Under the pieces are notes generated by a model. That model was given only the letters and a program-made list of their open reading frames with translations, had not been told where the DNA came from and did not search any database. From Nothopassalora personata (Eukaryota > Ascomycota > Dothideomycetes > Mycosphaerellales > Mycosphaerellaceae): a DNA stretch of 64,000 nucleotides. Shown here piece after piece: positions 9,219-19,362 of this stretch. The stretch lies in assembly GCA_033816765.1 (NCBI GenBank), contig CM066299.1, positions 434,001 to 498,000 on the forward strand. The letters are read 5' to 3'. Each line of letters opens with the position of its first letter. Positions within the stretch are counted from its first letter, which is position 1. The position numbers and the translations under genes were made by a program.

Positions 9219-11531
9219 TCCCTATAGAGGCTCTTTCCCTAGCTAAATGTTTATCCTATGATCCTATAGTTAGTGCTTAGGTAAGGCATCCTTGCCTCTT
9301 TCCTCTTTAAAGAGTCGCGACTACTTGCGATACTCCTTAGGAATACTTAACTCTAAGATGTTAGTATCCTTCGATAGTGCGTTACTTCTATCGCTACTAG
9401 TAACTTCGTAACCCGGCGGCCCTACGCTAGTGTCTGTCCTAGTCGAAGGTAGTTCTTCTATCCTTCTATTCGGCGTAAGCTATATCCTATTTAGCTGTCT
9501 CTTTGCCTTATCTACTAGCGAACGCTACCGCTACGTAGGCTAAATGTCGATAACGCAGTCGTATTCCCTAAATGTAAGTACTCCTCTTCTCTAGTCGATT
9601 ACTAGGTTATGCTTTCTTAACTAAGGTATACCTAGTACGATGTTATAACTAGCTATGTTAGTAACATCTAAGATAATCTCCTCGTAGTGCCGTTAGATAG
9701 TAAGTAGTAGCGGTATCGTCTCGCGCTCTATACTAGGTAAGGATAATCCGTCTACCGCGATTAACTTATAATCCTCTTTCTTCTTATAGGTAGCGATCCT
9801 ATGTCTTATAATAAATGATTCGGAGGTAAAGTTCCCGCTTACTCCGGAATTTATTATAGCATCTATCTTGTGCCCGTTAACGATAATTTTAGTTCGAAAC
9901 ACTATTGTCGTTAGTAATGCTTAAGCCTTTTCTATGTTATATAACTCCCTTTAGTCGCTTATTCCTAGGGAGTTGATCCTTTTCCCTATTCGTATATAGA
10001 ACGTCGTGCTTCGTGTCTCGAGGCCTCCGCTTAAACCTAGCGCGAGCCTTTCTATATCTATACCTACATTCGGTAACGTTCCTAGATCTTCTACGTTTCT
10101 AAGTAGAGTGCGCGTACGTATTATACTACGTTGCGTGATTTATTCGATATAAATGTTCCTAATAGTATAAGATATCCGGTTCCTGTTATTCGGCTCCCTA
10201 TCGGTAGTCGTTCTATAACAGCGGTTACTAGATTCTCGGTTGTTTCTATAAGTAGATATCCCGAGGCTATGCCTCGTAGGGTATCGAGTGTCTTATTAAA
10301 CTTAATAGAGTGTAGCATCCTTCGTCCGCCTATCTTAGGTAGGAATTCCTCGTACCTTCTTTATAGGTATACGATTATGTTGTATAATTTCTTAGGTACA
10401 TTAATCGTGAAGGTTAGTTGTTTATTATCGTCGTTAGTGTCGCTCTCTTCTCCTTCGGAGGAATCTTCTTCGCTTAATTCTTCCGGATCCTAATCTTCTT
10501 CGATAGTATCTAGCCCGGTGGTTTCTTAACTTTCTTCCTATGGTTCCGGTAACTATAATCCGTTCCATCCTAGGTCTTAGTTTTCTTTGTCGCTTTTATC
10601 GTTATTAAAGCAGGATTCGTCGATGTCTACTTCTTGGAGCGTAGCATTTTGCCTATATGTCGCTCCTAAGGCTCCTCTCGGTTATTAAGGCTAATACCCT
10701 ACGCTTAACTTCGCGGCGTAGTAGACTTAACACGAGTCTTAGTAATAGAATCGCTAATGAAGGCTTCTATAATTATTTTGAGACTCGGATTCGATCTCGT
10801 AGTCGACTCTTCGTGTTATTATGTTAAACTGTCGTAGTTAGTTCTTCACATTAAATAGAATAACTACTATTTGCTACCTATAGTATCCTCCTCGTCCTTC
10901 TAAGGGGTCTAGGAGAGGCGTCGTACTTCTGTTACTAGCTCTCTCCCCTACTCTCCGAGTATAGTCGGTATCTCCTTAAGATCTAACGCTACTCTTAGAT
11001 TTACTAGTTCGGGGTTGCATTATATTAAACTGTTCGCGGCGTACTATATTCTTACCGCGGCAGTCCCTTACTAGGTGGCTAGGTTTACTACATCCGTAGT
11101 AAGTTCGTGTTTCTTTCGAACTCCGGGATGCTCTATTCCCGTTGCTATTCCTAATCTTACGACCCTTCTCGGTAACGTCGAGTTCTATTAGCTATAGTCC
11201 GTAGTACGGTTTGTCCCTAGGCTTATTGTTATAGTTGTCGTAGAAGCCTCTATTACAGTTGTTATAGCCTAGTGTGTATCTAGCCTTTCCGGATACCTTA
11301 GAATCGTATCGTCGTTCTATAGCTCTTTCGTAGAGCTTGTCGTTAAGATTAATCGTGACTCTAACGAGGTCGCCTAAGCTATTAATCTTCCGACCGTCCC
11401 TTATTAACTCGTCCTTAATATGCTCCTTTAGTCCTCTCCGGTACATAACTTAAAGTGCTTCGTCGTCCTAATCGGTAAGTTACGCGTATTCCTAGAATTT
11501 GGCAGTATATTCGGTAGTAGATGTCTTCTAG
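9219..11531 (-). pseudogene. Gypsy-A protease and gag region (RIPped)
   Basis: Minus-strand coding relic. An 84-codon stretch at 11192-11446 has survived open and reads like the C-terminal part of a Ty3 capsid (RGLKEHIKDEL, then a conserved NDKLYERA). At 9693-9902 a 69-codon piece contains an aspartic-protease-like DAIINSGVSGNF, where N-S-G would replace D-S-G after one G-to-A change. The order gag (right), protease, RT (left) fits a minus-strand Ty3 element. Confidence 0.7.
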
Positions 11532-11536
11532 GTTAA

Positions 11537-11688
11537 TGTCACGAAGCGACACCAGGCACATGTGAATGGACCCTGCAGTGAAAGATCGGCCCGGAACAAC
11601 GTTGTTCCGGCGCATTTAAATAGCTCGCGCATCTCGCGCTCTTCTTCGTAGACTCGTATTGCAACTCGTCTACCACCTGCCCGTCACA
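11537..11688 (+). repeat. Gypsy-1 5' LTR (152 bp)
   Basis: TGTCACG..CCGTCACA. It contains a 20-bp perfect palindrome (11591-11610), the TATA-like box TTTAAATA (11615-11622) and the predicted RNA start near 11656. It matches the 3' LTR throughout. Confidence 0.95.
11591..11622 (+). promoter_or_regulatory. Gypsy-1 LTR palindrome and TATA-like box
   Basis: CCGGAACAACGTTGTTCCGG at 11591-11610 is a perfect 20-bp palindrome. TTTAAATA begins 5 bp after it. The spacing suggests a dimeric activator or repressor site next to the promoter; the binding protein is unknown. The same arrangement is at 18815-18846 in the 3' LTR. Confidence 0.6.
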
Positions 11689-11699
11689 TTTTGCAATAC
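11656..11699 (+). promoter_or_regulatory. Gypsy-1 predicted self-priming pair
   Basis: GTATTGCAA at 11656-11664 lies 41 bp after the TATA-like box, where transcription should start. TTGCAATAC at 11691-11699, 2 bp inside the LTR where a primer site should be, is its exact reverse complement. No tRNA-like TGG is present there. In Tf1/sushi-type elements the RNA 5' end folds onto the primer site and primes reverse transcription; I infer the same here. Confidence 0.6.
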
Positions 11700-11759
11700 C
11701 TACCCCAATCAACCAACTGAATAGCCTACAGCGATCTTGTATCGCGTAGAAGACCCGAA

Positions 11760-11787
11760 CAGACTGACCGACTGACCGACTGACTGA
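11760..11787 (+). repeat. Short GACTGACC tandem repeat in the Gypsy-1 leader
   Basis: GACTGACC-type units repeat about three and a half times just upstream of gag. Function unknown. Confidence 0.6.
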
Positions 11788-11792
11788 AAGGT

Positions 11793-14171
11793 GTGCAACA
11801 GTCGCACATTTTTCTTCTCGACACGACATACAGGATCGCAAACAGCACTGTATTGACAGCAGACAAGTCACCAGAGGTACAACACCCTGGTATGAGCGAA
11901 TTGACCAGACAGACAGTAATCGACCGAGCCCGAGAAGAATCGCGCGCCGCAATCGCCTCGAACAAGATACAAACGGCACTTAGCAAACACAACTACAGGA
12001 GCGACAGCGACAGCGACTTCTCACCTGAAGAGACATCTACACCCCGACCCGATATGGACGAGGCCGAACGCGACCGTAGTCGCAGTCGTAGCCGCGAACG
12101 CGACCGATTACTAGCAAAGCCCGAGACACGAGGTTCAGGCTTCTTTGGCCCACAACCACCTTCCTCTAGCATCCATCAACCATTCTCACGACCTAACAAG
12201 TCACAGCCTCCGAGTCGCTTACGAGAGGACCTCGGACTGCATAAAGGCATGCAGCCCACCGTCGAGACAGAAGATGAGAGTTTCAAGTTCACAAGAAAGG
12301 AAGATCACAACGCGAAGGTTAGGGTACCACCTCCAGGGATTGTCAGTGCTCAGAGGTTGGAGCTCCAGAAAGCAGACTTCGCAGCACGAATGAACGAGCT
12401 AGGAATGAAAGCCACACCAGCTCAACCGGACCACGCTTCCCAATCACAGACTCAGCCTGGCGAGCCAGTCGCTAAGCGCAGATCCCGGTTCGATGATGAG
12501 GACGAAGAGATTGCGACTCCGACCAGCCCGGTGGATCATAGGAGACGTGAGGATGAGCCAGCCGATGCTGGCCTGGATCTCACGCAGTTCTACGGAGAGG
12601 ATGACAACCCTAAGGACCCCGACTTCCAGGTCGCCAACCCTGAGGAGTTGACAGCGAAGGTGACGTCCTCCTCAGGCAAGTGGTTCAAGAGATTAAAAGC
12701 TGTTCAGCGTGCGCTCACACTCGCACCTAACTGGGAGAAGCACTTTGATGAAGAAGCTGAGAAGATCGAAGAGCTAGAAGCAGAAGTGGAGAGGCTCGAA
12801 GCACGAGCAGACGGATACAAGACTGAACGAGATACTGCTCGAGAAGAGGCCGACCTAGCACAGGCCGACATCGAGAAGCTACGCAACGACCTCACTACTC
12901 TCCGTAACGAGCTGAGCCGGACCAAGCGCCAGGTGACAATCGCACAGACTGCTGAGGGCACAGGTAACGGCGACCTGCTCGAACAGCTCCGACAGGCTAA
13001 GGAAGACTTGGCCTCAGCTGAAGACGACATCACCAAGTTCCAGCAAGCTAGAAAGGAGGATCGTGCACGCATTCAGCAACTTGAACAGGAAGCAGCGATG
13101 CCACGACCACAGACACGCCAGTCCCGATTTGACGCTGATGCACGCGACTTCGTCCCTAACGACAACAGATTCACACCAGGACCACAAGGTCAAGGAACCA
13201 ACGGACGATTCGAAACACCCGGCGCCGGGACTACCACCACGAATGGCGGATTCTTCAACACCCGCATCAAGGACCCAGAGGTCTTCAAGGGAGACCGCAG
13301 CAAGTACGAGCGCTTCAAGACTGTGGCTCGGGCAAAGCTGAACCAAGCCTATGTGAAGCAAGGTGCCAGCTATGAAGACATGATCGAATTTATGCTAGGC
13401 GTGACTGAAGAACTGCCATTCGACAGCATCCTGGCTATGAAGGACACCTGGACTTCCATAGATGACCTGTGGGAGCAGTTCGATGCTGAATTCGGTGAAG
13501 CGGACGCGCAGTTCACTGCCCAAGGTCAGCTGGAGACCTTGAGACAGGGAACCATGACCTTCGCGGAAGTGTCGACGAAGTACCGCACCCTCTGTGCAAA
13601 GGCCAAGGTCCAACCTAAGGCCTCGGTCCTGTACACGAAGCTGGCTAAGAGATGGGCTGAGACTCTTGCCCGCGATCGGACTGACCCCGATTTCAACCAC
13701 TTCTGCCAAATTGCACGCGGCATCGAGCAGAGCTGGAATGTTGGCAAGGAAGTTAGCGCCGCTTACAACCATGGCGGCGGAGGCAACAAAGACAAGGATA
13801 AGGACGGCAACGCAGATTCCGGTAGCAGTTCGACTCGTGGCCGTGGCAGCACCCGAGGTCGTGGTGGAGGCCGCGGAGGCAGGGCACTAGCTGTCCGCCA
13901 AATCCCTCGCAAGTACGACCGTCCGTACTGCAGCTCAGCGGACAAGGACCGTTACATTCGTGAGAACCGTTGCTTCAAGTGTCACGAGCTCGGCCACCGA
14001 GGCGAGGACGCCGCCTGCATCCTCAACTCCAAGGCACGCGGTCGGTACGAATATGCTGATGTGCCCCGCGAGATTCGACTAAACGCAATGGATACCGAGC
14101 CAGCGCAGATTGAGGCAGCACCTGTGGCCGGACTCCTCACTGAGAAGGCACACAACGAGGAGGGAAACTAA
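11793..14171 (+). CDS. gag: Gypsy-1 Gag
   Basis: 792 residues from the first ATG; the ATG at 11892 (MSELTRQ, residue 34) is a likely alternative start. An Arg/Ser-rich stretch lies near residues 85-110 and a long predicted coiled coil at about 315-435. The capsid region is about 490-650. An Arg-Gly-Gly-rich basic patch is near 686-702. A zinc knuckle CFKCHELGH starts near 727; its last cysteine is spaced X6 instead of the usual X4. The C-terminus ends in the codons GGA AAC TAA, and the heptamer G GGA AAC is a -1 slip site into pol. Gag packages the RNA and forms the particle. Confidence 0.93.
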   Translation: MQQSHIFLLDTTYRIANSTVLTADKSPEVQHPGMSELTRQTVIDRAREESRAAIASNKIQTALSKHNYRSDSDSDFSPEETSTPRPDMDEAERDRSRSRSRERDRLLAKPETRGSGFFGPQPPSSSIHQPFSRPNKSQPPSRLREDLGLHKGMQPTVETEDESFKFTRKEDHNAKVRVPPPGIVSAQRLELQKADFAARMNELGMKATPAQPDHASQSQTQPGEPVAKRRSRFDDEDEEIATPTSPVDHRRREDEPADAGLDLTQFYGEDDNPKDPDFQVANPEELTAKVTSSSGKWFKRLKAVQRALTLAPNWEKHFDEEAEKIEELEAEVERLEARADGYKTERDTAREEADLAQADIEKLRNDLTTLRNELSRTKRQVTIAQTAEGTGNGDLLEQLRQAKEDLASAEDDITKFQQARKEDRARIQQLEQEAAMPRPQTRQSRFDADARDFVPNDNRFTPGPQGQGTNGRFETPGAGTTTTNGGFFNTRIKDPEVFKGDRSKYERFKTVARAKLNQAYVKQGASYEDMIEFMLGVTEELPFDSILAMKDTWTSIDDLWEQFDAEFGEADAQFTAQGQLETLRQGTMTFAEVSTKYRTLCAKAKVQPKASVLYTKLAKRWAETLARDRTDPDFNHFCQIARGIEQSWNVGKEVSAAYNHGGGGNKDKDKDGNADSGSSSTRGRGSTRGRGGGRGGRALAVRQIPRKYDRPYCSSADKDRYIRENRCFKCHELGHRGEDAACILNSKARGRYEYADVPREIRLNAMDTEPAQIEAAPVAGLLTEKAHNEEGN

Positions 14172-14199
14172 AGGGCTCGTCGAAAGTCGCCGTCGAGCC
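14162..14199 (+). promoter_or_regulatory. Gypsy-1 -1 ribosomal frameshift signal
   Basis: GGGAAAC (14162-14168), read G GGA AAC in the gag frame, fits X XXY YYZ. A 5-nt spacer containing the TAA stop follows. The stem GGCTCG (14174-14179) pairs with CGAGCC (14194-14199) across a 14-nt loop. The pol frame is open from GGG at 14162 through to 14246 and on, and is exactly -1 to gag. Confidence 0.75.
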
Positions 14200-14245
14200 A
14201 AGACCTGACAGAAGAACCACGATTGAAGAAATAGATGATGATGAC

Positions 14246-17200
14246 ATGAGCATTGCCAGTGACAGCCCAAGCGATGGAAGTGTCCTTGAGGAGATCGTAT
14301 CACCCCCAGCATCGAATACACCTAATACCCCAGTATCCGCACCACACCACGATATCCGCTACACGATCCCTCGACACGACCGAAAGAAAGAGATGGAGCA
14401 AGAGAAGGAAGAATTCCTGTGCTCCATGAGTGAGACAGCACACACCGAAGAACACCTCAGTTGTGCCGAGCAAGCAGGCGGTATACAAAGCACTATTGTA
14501 GAACCGAAGCAAGGCAAGCACTGGGTTCTGTCGGCTGATGTACATACTCCTCATCGCAATGTAAAAGCAAAGTCACTTGGCGACACTGGTGGTTCATCTA
14601 TCTTCATACATCACGGTTTCTGTCGCGCAAACAAAATCCCACTTATACCGCTAGCACGAGCTAGACGGTTGAGACTAGCAGATGGTGCCCTATCGCACCT
14701 CACCCATATGGCCATGGTCAACTTCACTATTGGCAACCATACGGAGCAGCAAATGGCATACGTCACCGACTTGGACACCTATGACATGGTCCTAGGAATG
14801 TCGTGGTGGGAAGAACATAATCCTACACCAGACTTCAAGAACCGTACCCTGACTTTCGATAAGCCTGAGTGCTTCCACAATCACTGCAGTGATGGACGAC
14901 CTTGCATGATCGCTGTGGATAGCAGAGGAGAGACCAGTGTGCGTCCAAAGGCACAGACTTCTACCAGCACCGAAGAGATCTGCATGGTCAGCGCAGAATA
15001 CTTCCACCGCATGAGCAAGCGCAAGGATCATGAGATCTATGCCCTCTGGCCAGAAGATTTCGACCCTGGAAGAGACGAAGAGTTCCTCAACGCCATGTCA
15101 CCTGAAGACGTTGAGCGATTCCTCGAGCGATCCGAAGCAGTGGACCCGAAGACTAAGTTGCCACGACGCCTGTGGCATAAGGAGAAAGCATTCCGCCATA
15201 AATCTGAATGGGTGCTACCTGAACACTCGTCGGCAGACCACGCCATCAACTTGAAAGAAGGAGCGAAGCTGCCTTACCACAAGGGTTATGCTATGAATTC
15301 CCAACAACTAGCCGTGACCAAGAAGTTCGTCGACGAAGGCATGGCGACAGGACTCCTTGAGAAGTCCTTCGCGGACGGATGCTCACCCCTTCTGATTGTC
15401 AAGAAGCCCGGAGGTGGGCTGCGGGTCTGTGTCGACTACCGCGCGCTTAATGCGCTGACAATTAAGGACCGATACCCTATTCCGCTGATTCGCGAGACCC
15501 TAGACCGCCTATGCAAGGCCAAATGGTTCACGAAGTTGGACATCGTGGCTGCATTCAACAACATGCGAATTCGAAAAGGTGACGAATACCTAACGTCCTT
15601 CATCACCCGGTATGGTCTATACCAGTTTCGAGCAATGCCCTTCGGTCTGTGCAATGGCCCAAGTAGCTGGCAACGAAAAATCAACGAGATTCTGCGCGAA
15701 TTCCTGGATCTATTCTGCACTGTTTACCTGGATGATATCCTGATCTACACGGATGGTAACGAAGAGGACCATTACAAGCACGTCGAACTAGTTCTGGACA
15801 AGCTAATGGAAGCCGGCCTTCCTGTGGACATTGAGAAGTCCGAATTCGCAGTCAAGCGCGTGAAGTACCTAGGTCTCATCCTCACGACTGAAGGCATCGA
15901 GATGGACCCAGCTAAGGTAGATGCGATAGCCAACTGGGATACGCCACGTAACGCCAAAGACGTGTTGGCGTTCCTAGGCTTCGCAGGCTTTTACAGAAGA
16001 TTCGTAGAAGCATTCTCCCGCGTGGTATCACCCATGGTGGAGCTCACGAAGAAAGACGTCAAGTTCGAATGGTCAGAAGCATGTCAAAAGGCATTCGAGA
16101 CGCTGAAAGACAGATTCACGTCGGCAAAAGGCCGTGTGCTTGCCCACTTCAATCCGGACTATGAGACCATCGTCGAAACCGATGCCTCAGATTGGGTCAC
16201 AGCAGGAGTGCTATCGCAGCGCCAACCGGACGGTCTCGTACGCCCAGTAGCGTACTTCTCCAAGAAGATGAACGTGCACGAATGCAACTACGACATCTAT
16301 GACAAGGAGTTGCTTGCCATCATTAAGTGCTTTGAAGAATGGCAGTATGAGCTAATCGGGCAAGGCACGGATGAAGCCCCCATTCGTGTGCTCTCGGACC
16401 ACCGGAACCTGGAATGGTTTATGACTACCAAGCAACTGAACCGGCGACAGGCACGTTGGGCGGAATTCTTGGCTCAGTTCAACTTCAAGATCACGTACCG
16501 GCCTGGGCGACAGGGTACCAAGCCTGACAGCCTGACCCGGAGATCGCAGGACATCCCACAAGGTGTAGAGGACCCGAGAATGCAACATCAGCACCAAGTA
16601 GTGCTCAAGCCAGAGATGCTTGACATCGCCAACTTCGCAATGCATCTTGCTAAGGCTGAAGAGGACGACGAAGGTCAGCTATACGCGATGACCCGAGCAC
16701 GAGCACGACAAGAAGCAGCAGAAGAAGAGCAGCTCAACGAGGAAGGGGAGGAAGAAACACCTACAGCAGAGCCCACACCAGCAGTAGAACCCGCAGCGCC
16801 AGCGCCAGGACAAGAGCCCGCACCCGCCGAAGCAGACCCTGAACACCAAGACGAAGGAGAAGACCTCGTCGAACTCATTGATGAAGCGTACGCAGACCCA
16901 TCAATTGCAACTCGTATAAGACGACTGCAAGCCGACCTAGCAGCGCGACGCTCATCCGAGTTCCTGCAGAAGCAGAAGATAGCGGCGACGGATTGCCTTA
17001 TTCACAAGGACCAGTTGTTCGTGAATGGAAGATTGTACGTGCCCATGTACAAGAACCTGCGGACAAAGGTCATTCGAGCCCATCATGACACCGCAATAGC
17101 AGGGCACCAAGGAGCAGCACGCACATTCGACTTGATCCAGCGCCATAGCATGTATTGGCCGCTGATGCAAGGCGACGTAGCACGGTACGTCCGCAATTGT

Positions 17201-18670
17201 CAACCATGCCGGAGAGCAAACCCGTCACGACTCAAGTACCAGGGATTGCTAGCACCACTTCAAGCCCCACCAGACGTATGGAAGCATATTGCCATGGACT
17301 TCATTGTAGAATTGCCGCCGAGCAAGCGCACAATCGATGGCGTTACCTACAAAAACATACTGACAGTGACGGATTGCCTTTCGAAACAAGTCATCTTCAT
17401 CCCAACGAACAGCCTGGAAGCCGAGCATGTCGCCCGCCTGATCTACACCTATGTGTATCCGAAGCATGGCGTCCCCGAGATTGTCTTCTCAGACAGAGGA
17501 ACCCAGTGGACCTGTGCATTCTTTAAGAGGTTCTGCGCGTTGCTGGGAACCAAGCAGAACCTGTCGACTGCATTCCATCCTCAGACAGATGGCCAATCCG
17601 AGAGAACTAACCAGGCATTGGAGCAGTACCTACGCTTGTTCACCAACTACCAGCAGGACGACTGGGCAGACTTGCTGCCCAATGCAGAGTTCGCACTCAA
17701 CAACCATGAGTCGGCGACAACTGGCATGACTCCATTCTTTGCTAATACGGGACGACACCCCCGAATGGACGTGAAAGCTGTGGACCGACCGCAAGCGCTG
17801 GCTCGAGAAGTGCCACAACTCGAGCGTGCGGAGACATTTGCCGAACGCATAAGGCAGACTGGCGACTTCCTCAAGGGAGTGCTCGCGGACCTGCAAGCGG
17901 CACATGCTTATGGCCAAGCACGGACCGCTGACCAAGCGAATCGACACCGTGCACCCGCCCCAAATTTTGAGGTTGGTGACCGAGTTTTCCTGAACACCAA
18001 AAACATCACCACCAAGAGACCCGCGAAGAAACTTGACGACAAGTTCATCGGACCATTCCCCGTTACAGCGCAGATAGGCAAGCGATCCTACCGACTCGAC
18101 CTCGACAGCCAGCCCGATCTGAACATTCACAACGTATTCCACTCGAGCCTTCTCCGACGTGACACGAACGACCCACTTGCGGGACAACACAACCCTCCGC
18201 CGCCGCCCGTCGAAGTCGAAAGAGAAGGAGAAGTGGACACAGAATGGGAAGTTGACGAAGTGCTTAATGCTGCTATCAAGTACAGGAATAGGCAAGTGTG
18301 GTTCACCTTGCGCTATAAGAGCGGTGATATACGGACACAGAGATGGGACGACCTATTGCCAGGTTGTGAAGAACTGGTTGCCGACTTCTACGCGCGCTAT
18401 CCAGACAAGCCGAAGCCACCCTACGAGCTTCCAGAACCCATACTGTACGGACTGGCAGTGATTGAAAAAGGCCGCCTGTTTGACAGCGCCACATCCAGAC
18501 CGGCTCGCGTGACAGACGATGGTGACATGGATGGACGCGACGCAACTACGTCCCCAGTACATAAGCTTGGACAAGATGGATTTGCGATGTTGCGACGACG
18601 CAAAGGAGCGAGCACAAGCCAGCGACATGATGAGCAGCGACAGCAAGCCAGCGTGAGCGGTTCGGCATAG
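14246..18670 (+). CDS. pol: Gypsy-1 Pol: protease, RT, RNase H, integrase, chromodomain
   Basis: 1474 residues from the first ATG, though the true N-terminus is probably made by frameshifting at 14162. The protease has LGDTGGSS near residue 113. RT has VDYRALN near 395, a conserved FGLCNGPSSWQ, and YLDDILIY near 494. RNase H begins TDASDW near 646 and ends with a DSLTRR-type motif. An acidic Pro/Glu/Ala-rich linker of about 80 residues follows. Integrase has its HHCC zinc site from HHDTAIAGHQG near 945 and the core DFIVELP near 1017, SDRGTQW near 1081 and GQSERTNQ near 1117, all three acidic residues present. A chromodomain-like segment (EVDEVLNAAI) lies near 1334-1390, which in chromoviruses directs insertion to heterochromatin. 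Confidence 0.95.
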   Translation: MSIASDSPSDGSVLEEIVSPPASNTPNTPVSAPHHDIRYTIPRHDRKKEMEQEKEEFLCSMSETAHTEEHLSCAEQAGGIQSTIVEPKQGKHWVLSADVHTPHRNVKAKSLGDTGGSSIFIHHGFCRANKIPLIPLARARRLRLADGALSHLTHMAMVNFTIGNHTEQQMAYVTDLDTYDMVLGMSWWEEHNPTPDFKNRTLTFDKPECFHNHCSDGRPCMIAVDSRGETSVRPKAQTSTSTEEICMVSAEYFHRMSKRKDHEIYALWPEDFDPGRDEEFLNAMSPEDVERFLERSEAVDPKTKLPRRLWHKEKAFRHKSEWVLPEHSSADHAINLKEGAKLPYHKGYAMNSQQLAVTKKFVDEGMATGLLEKSFADGCSPLLIVKKPGGGLRVCVDYRALNALTIKDRYPIPLIRETLDRLCKAKWFTKLDIVAAFNNMRIRKGDEYLTSFITRYGLYQFRAMPFGLCNGPSSWQRKINEILREFLDLFCTVYLDDILIYTDGNEEDHYKHVELVLDKLMEAGLPVDIEKSEFAVKRVKYLGLILTTEGIEMDPAKVDAIANWDTPRNAKDVLAFLGFAGFYRRFVEAFSRVVSPMVELTKKDVKFEWSEACQKAFETLKDRFTSAKGRVLAHFNPDYETIVETDASDWVTAGVLSQRQPDGLVRPVAYFSKKMNVHECNYDIYDKELLAIIKCFEEWQYELIGQGTDEAPIRVLSDHRNLEWFMTTKQLNRRQARWAEFLAQFNFKITYRPGRQGTKPDSLTRRSQDIPQGVEDPRMQHQHQVVLKPEMLDIANFAMHLAKAEEDDEGQLYAMTRARARQEAAEEEQLNEEGEEETPTAEPTPAVEPAAPAPGQEPAPAEADPEHQDEGEDLVELIDEAYADPSIATRIRRLQADLAARRSSEFLQKQKIAATDCLIHKDQLFVNGRLYVPMYKNLRTKVIRAHHDTAIAGHQGAARTFDLIQRHSMYWPLMQGDVARYVRNCQPCRRANPSRLKYQGLLAPLQAPPDVWKHIAMDFIVELPPSKRTIDGVTYKNILTVTDCLSKQVIFIPTNSLEAEHVARLIYTYVYPKHGVPEIVFSDRGTQWTCAFFKRFCALLGTKQNLSTAFHPQTDGQSERTNQALEQYLRLFTNYQQDDWADLLPNAEFALNNHESATTGMTPFFANTGRHPRMDVKAVDRPQALAREVPQLERAETFAERIRQTGDFLKGVLADLQAAHAYGQARTADQANRHRAPAPNFEVGDRVFLNTKNITTKRPAKKLDDKFIGPFPVTAQIGKRSYRLDLDSQPDLNIHNVFHSSLLRRDTNDPLAGQHNPPPPPVEVEREGEVDTEWEVDEVLNAAIKYRNRQVWFTLRYKSGDIRTQRWDDLLPGCEELVADFYARYPDKPKPPYELPEPILYGLAVIEKGRLFDSATSRPARVTDDGDMDGRDATTSPVHKLGQDGFAMLRRRKGASTSQRHDEQRQQASVSGSA

Positions 18671-18745
18671 CCAACCGACACGACGACACGCGCGCAAGTA
18701 TAAGAGACTCTAGACGTATACGGCACTCGCAGGAGCTCGTTCTTT

Positions 18746-18760
18746 GAAGGGAGGGGGTAC
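18746..18760 (+). promoter_or_regulatory. Gypsy-1 polypurine tract
   Basis: GAAGGGAGGGGGTAC directly precedes the 3' LTR; this is the usual plus-strand primer. Confidence 0.8.
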
Positions 18761-18912
18761 TGTCACGAAGCGACACCAGGCACATGTGAATGGACCCTGC
18801 AGTGAAAGATCGGCCCGGAACAACGTTGTTCCGGCGCATTTAAATAGCTCGCGCATCTCGCGCTCTTCTTCGTAGACTCGTATTGCAACTCGTCTACCAC
18901 CTGCCCGTCACA
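18761..18912 (+). repeat. Gypsy-1 3' LTR (152 bp)
   Basis: Matches the 5' LTR. Followed by the target duplicate GTTAA at 18913-18917. Confidence 0.95.
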
Positions 18913-18917
18913 GTTAA

Positions 18918-19362
18918 ATGCTAAATAACACGAACGGCAGTAGCAATCTTATTAGAGACACTAAAGACGCTCTTTATAGCATACTTAAGATGGTTATATA
19001 ACCTAAAGATTCCGTCGGCATTGTCTTCTCCGTTGCTGTCTAGGTATTTCCTAAGGAATAGTTTAACTTAATGTTGTGCTCGTCCTCTTAAAAAGGTAGT
19101 AGCAAAGATAGGCTTAAGGTTCTTAGGTATAGAGTTGAATAAGAAGTACATGTCTATCTAAGAGACCTAAGTGTCAAACTTGTCTCGGTCGCTATAGTAG
19201 TATTCTAGCTTACCAACCTTAAGGGTGTCGTTGCCTATATAAGTAGCTAAGGCATTAATAGCATCGTTCGCGGTCTAAGGTCGTCGGGCTCTACTTGCTT
19301 CACTAGGGGCGGGTGTTCCCCGTTCACTCTATCGGTCTCCTATCGTAGAGGGCGTTTAAAGC
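18918..19362 (-). pseudogene. Gypsy-A gag N-terminal part and leader (RIPped)
   Basis: Resumes Gypsy-A after the Gypsy-1 insertion. It is RIPped, minus-strand, and ends at the 5' LTR. GGCGTTTAA at 19351-19359, 3 bp inside the LTR, is the complement (after one CpA-to-TpA change) of the TTGAACGCC seen at 19551-19559 in the LTR. This is the same self-priming layout as in Gypsy-1. Confidence 0.55.

Larger units (their letters stand above)
11537..18912 (+). mobile_element. Gypsy-1: complete young chromodomain Ty3/gypsy retrotransposon
   Basis: A 7376-bp element with 152-bp LTRs that appear identical, TG..CA ends and the target duplication GTTAA (11532-11536 and 18913-18917). It encodes gag (11793-14171) and pol (14246-18670, open from the shift site at 14162). 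The LTR has a TATA-like TTTAAATA. A predicted self-complementary primer site lies 2 bp inside the 5' LTR, and a polypurine tract adjoins the 3' LTR. Pol order is protease, RT, RNase H, integrase, chromodomain, as in chromoviruses. There is no RIP. It sits in the gag of Gypsy-A and is probably recent and possibly active. Confidence 0.95.

Noticed and set aside
17630..18295. A 221-codon minus-strand frame opposite Gypsy-1 integrase
   Set aside because: Shadow of pol; no zinc cluster or coiled coil, unlike the antisense ORF at 55684.
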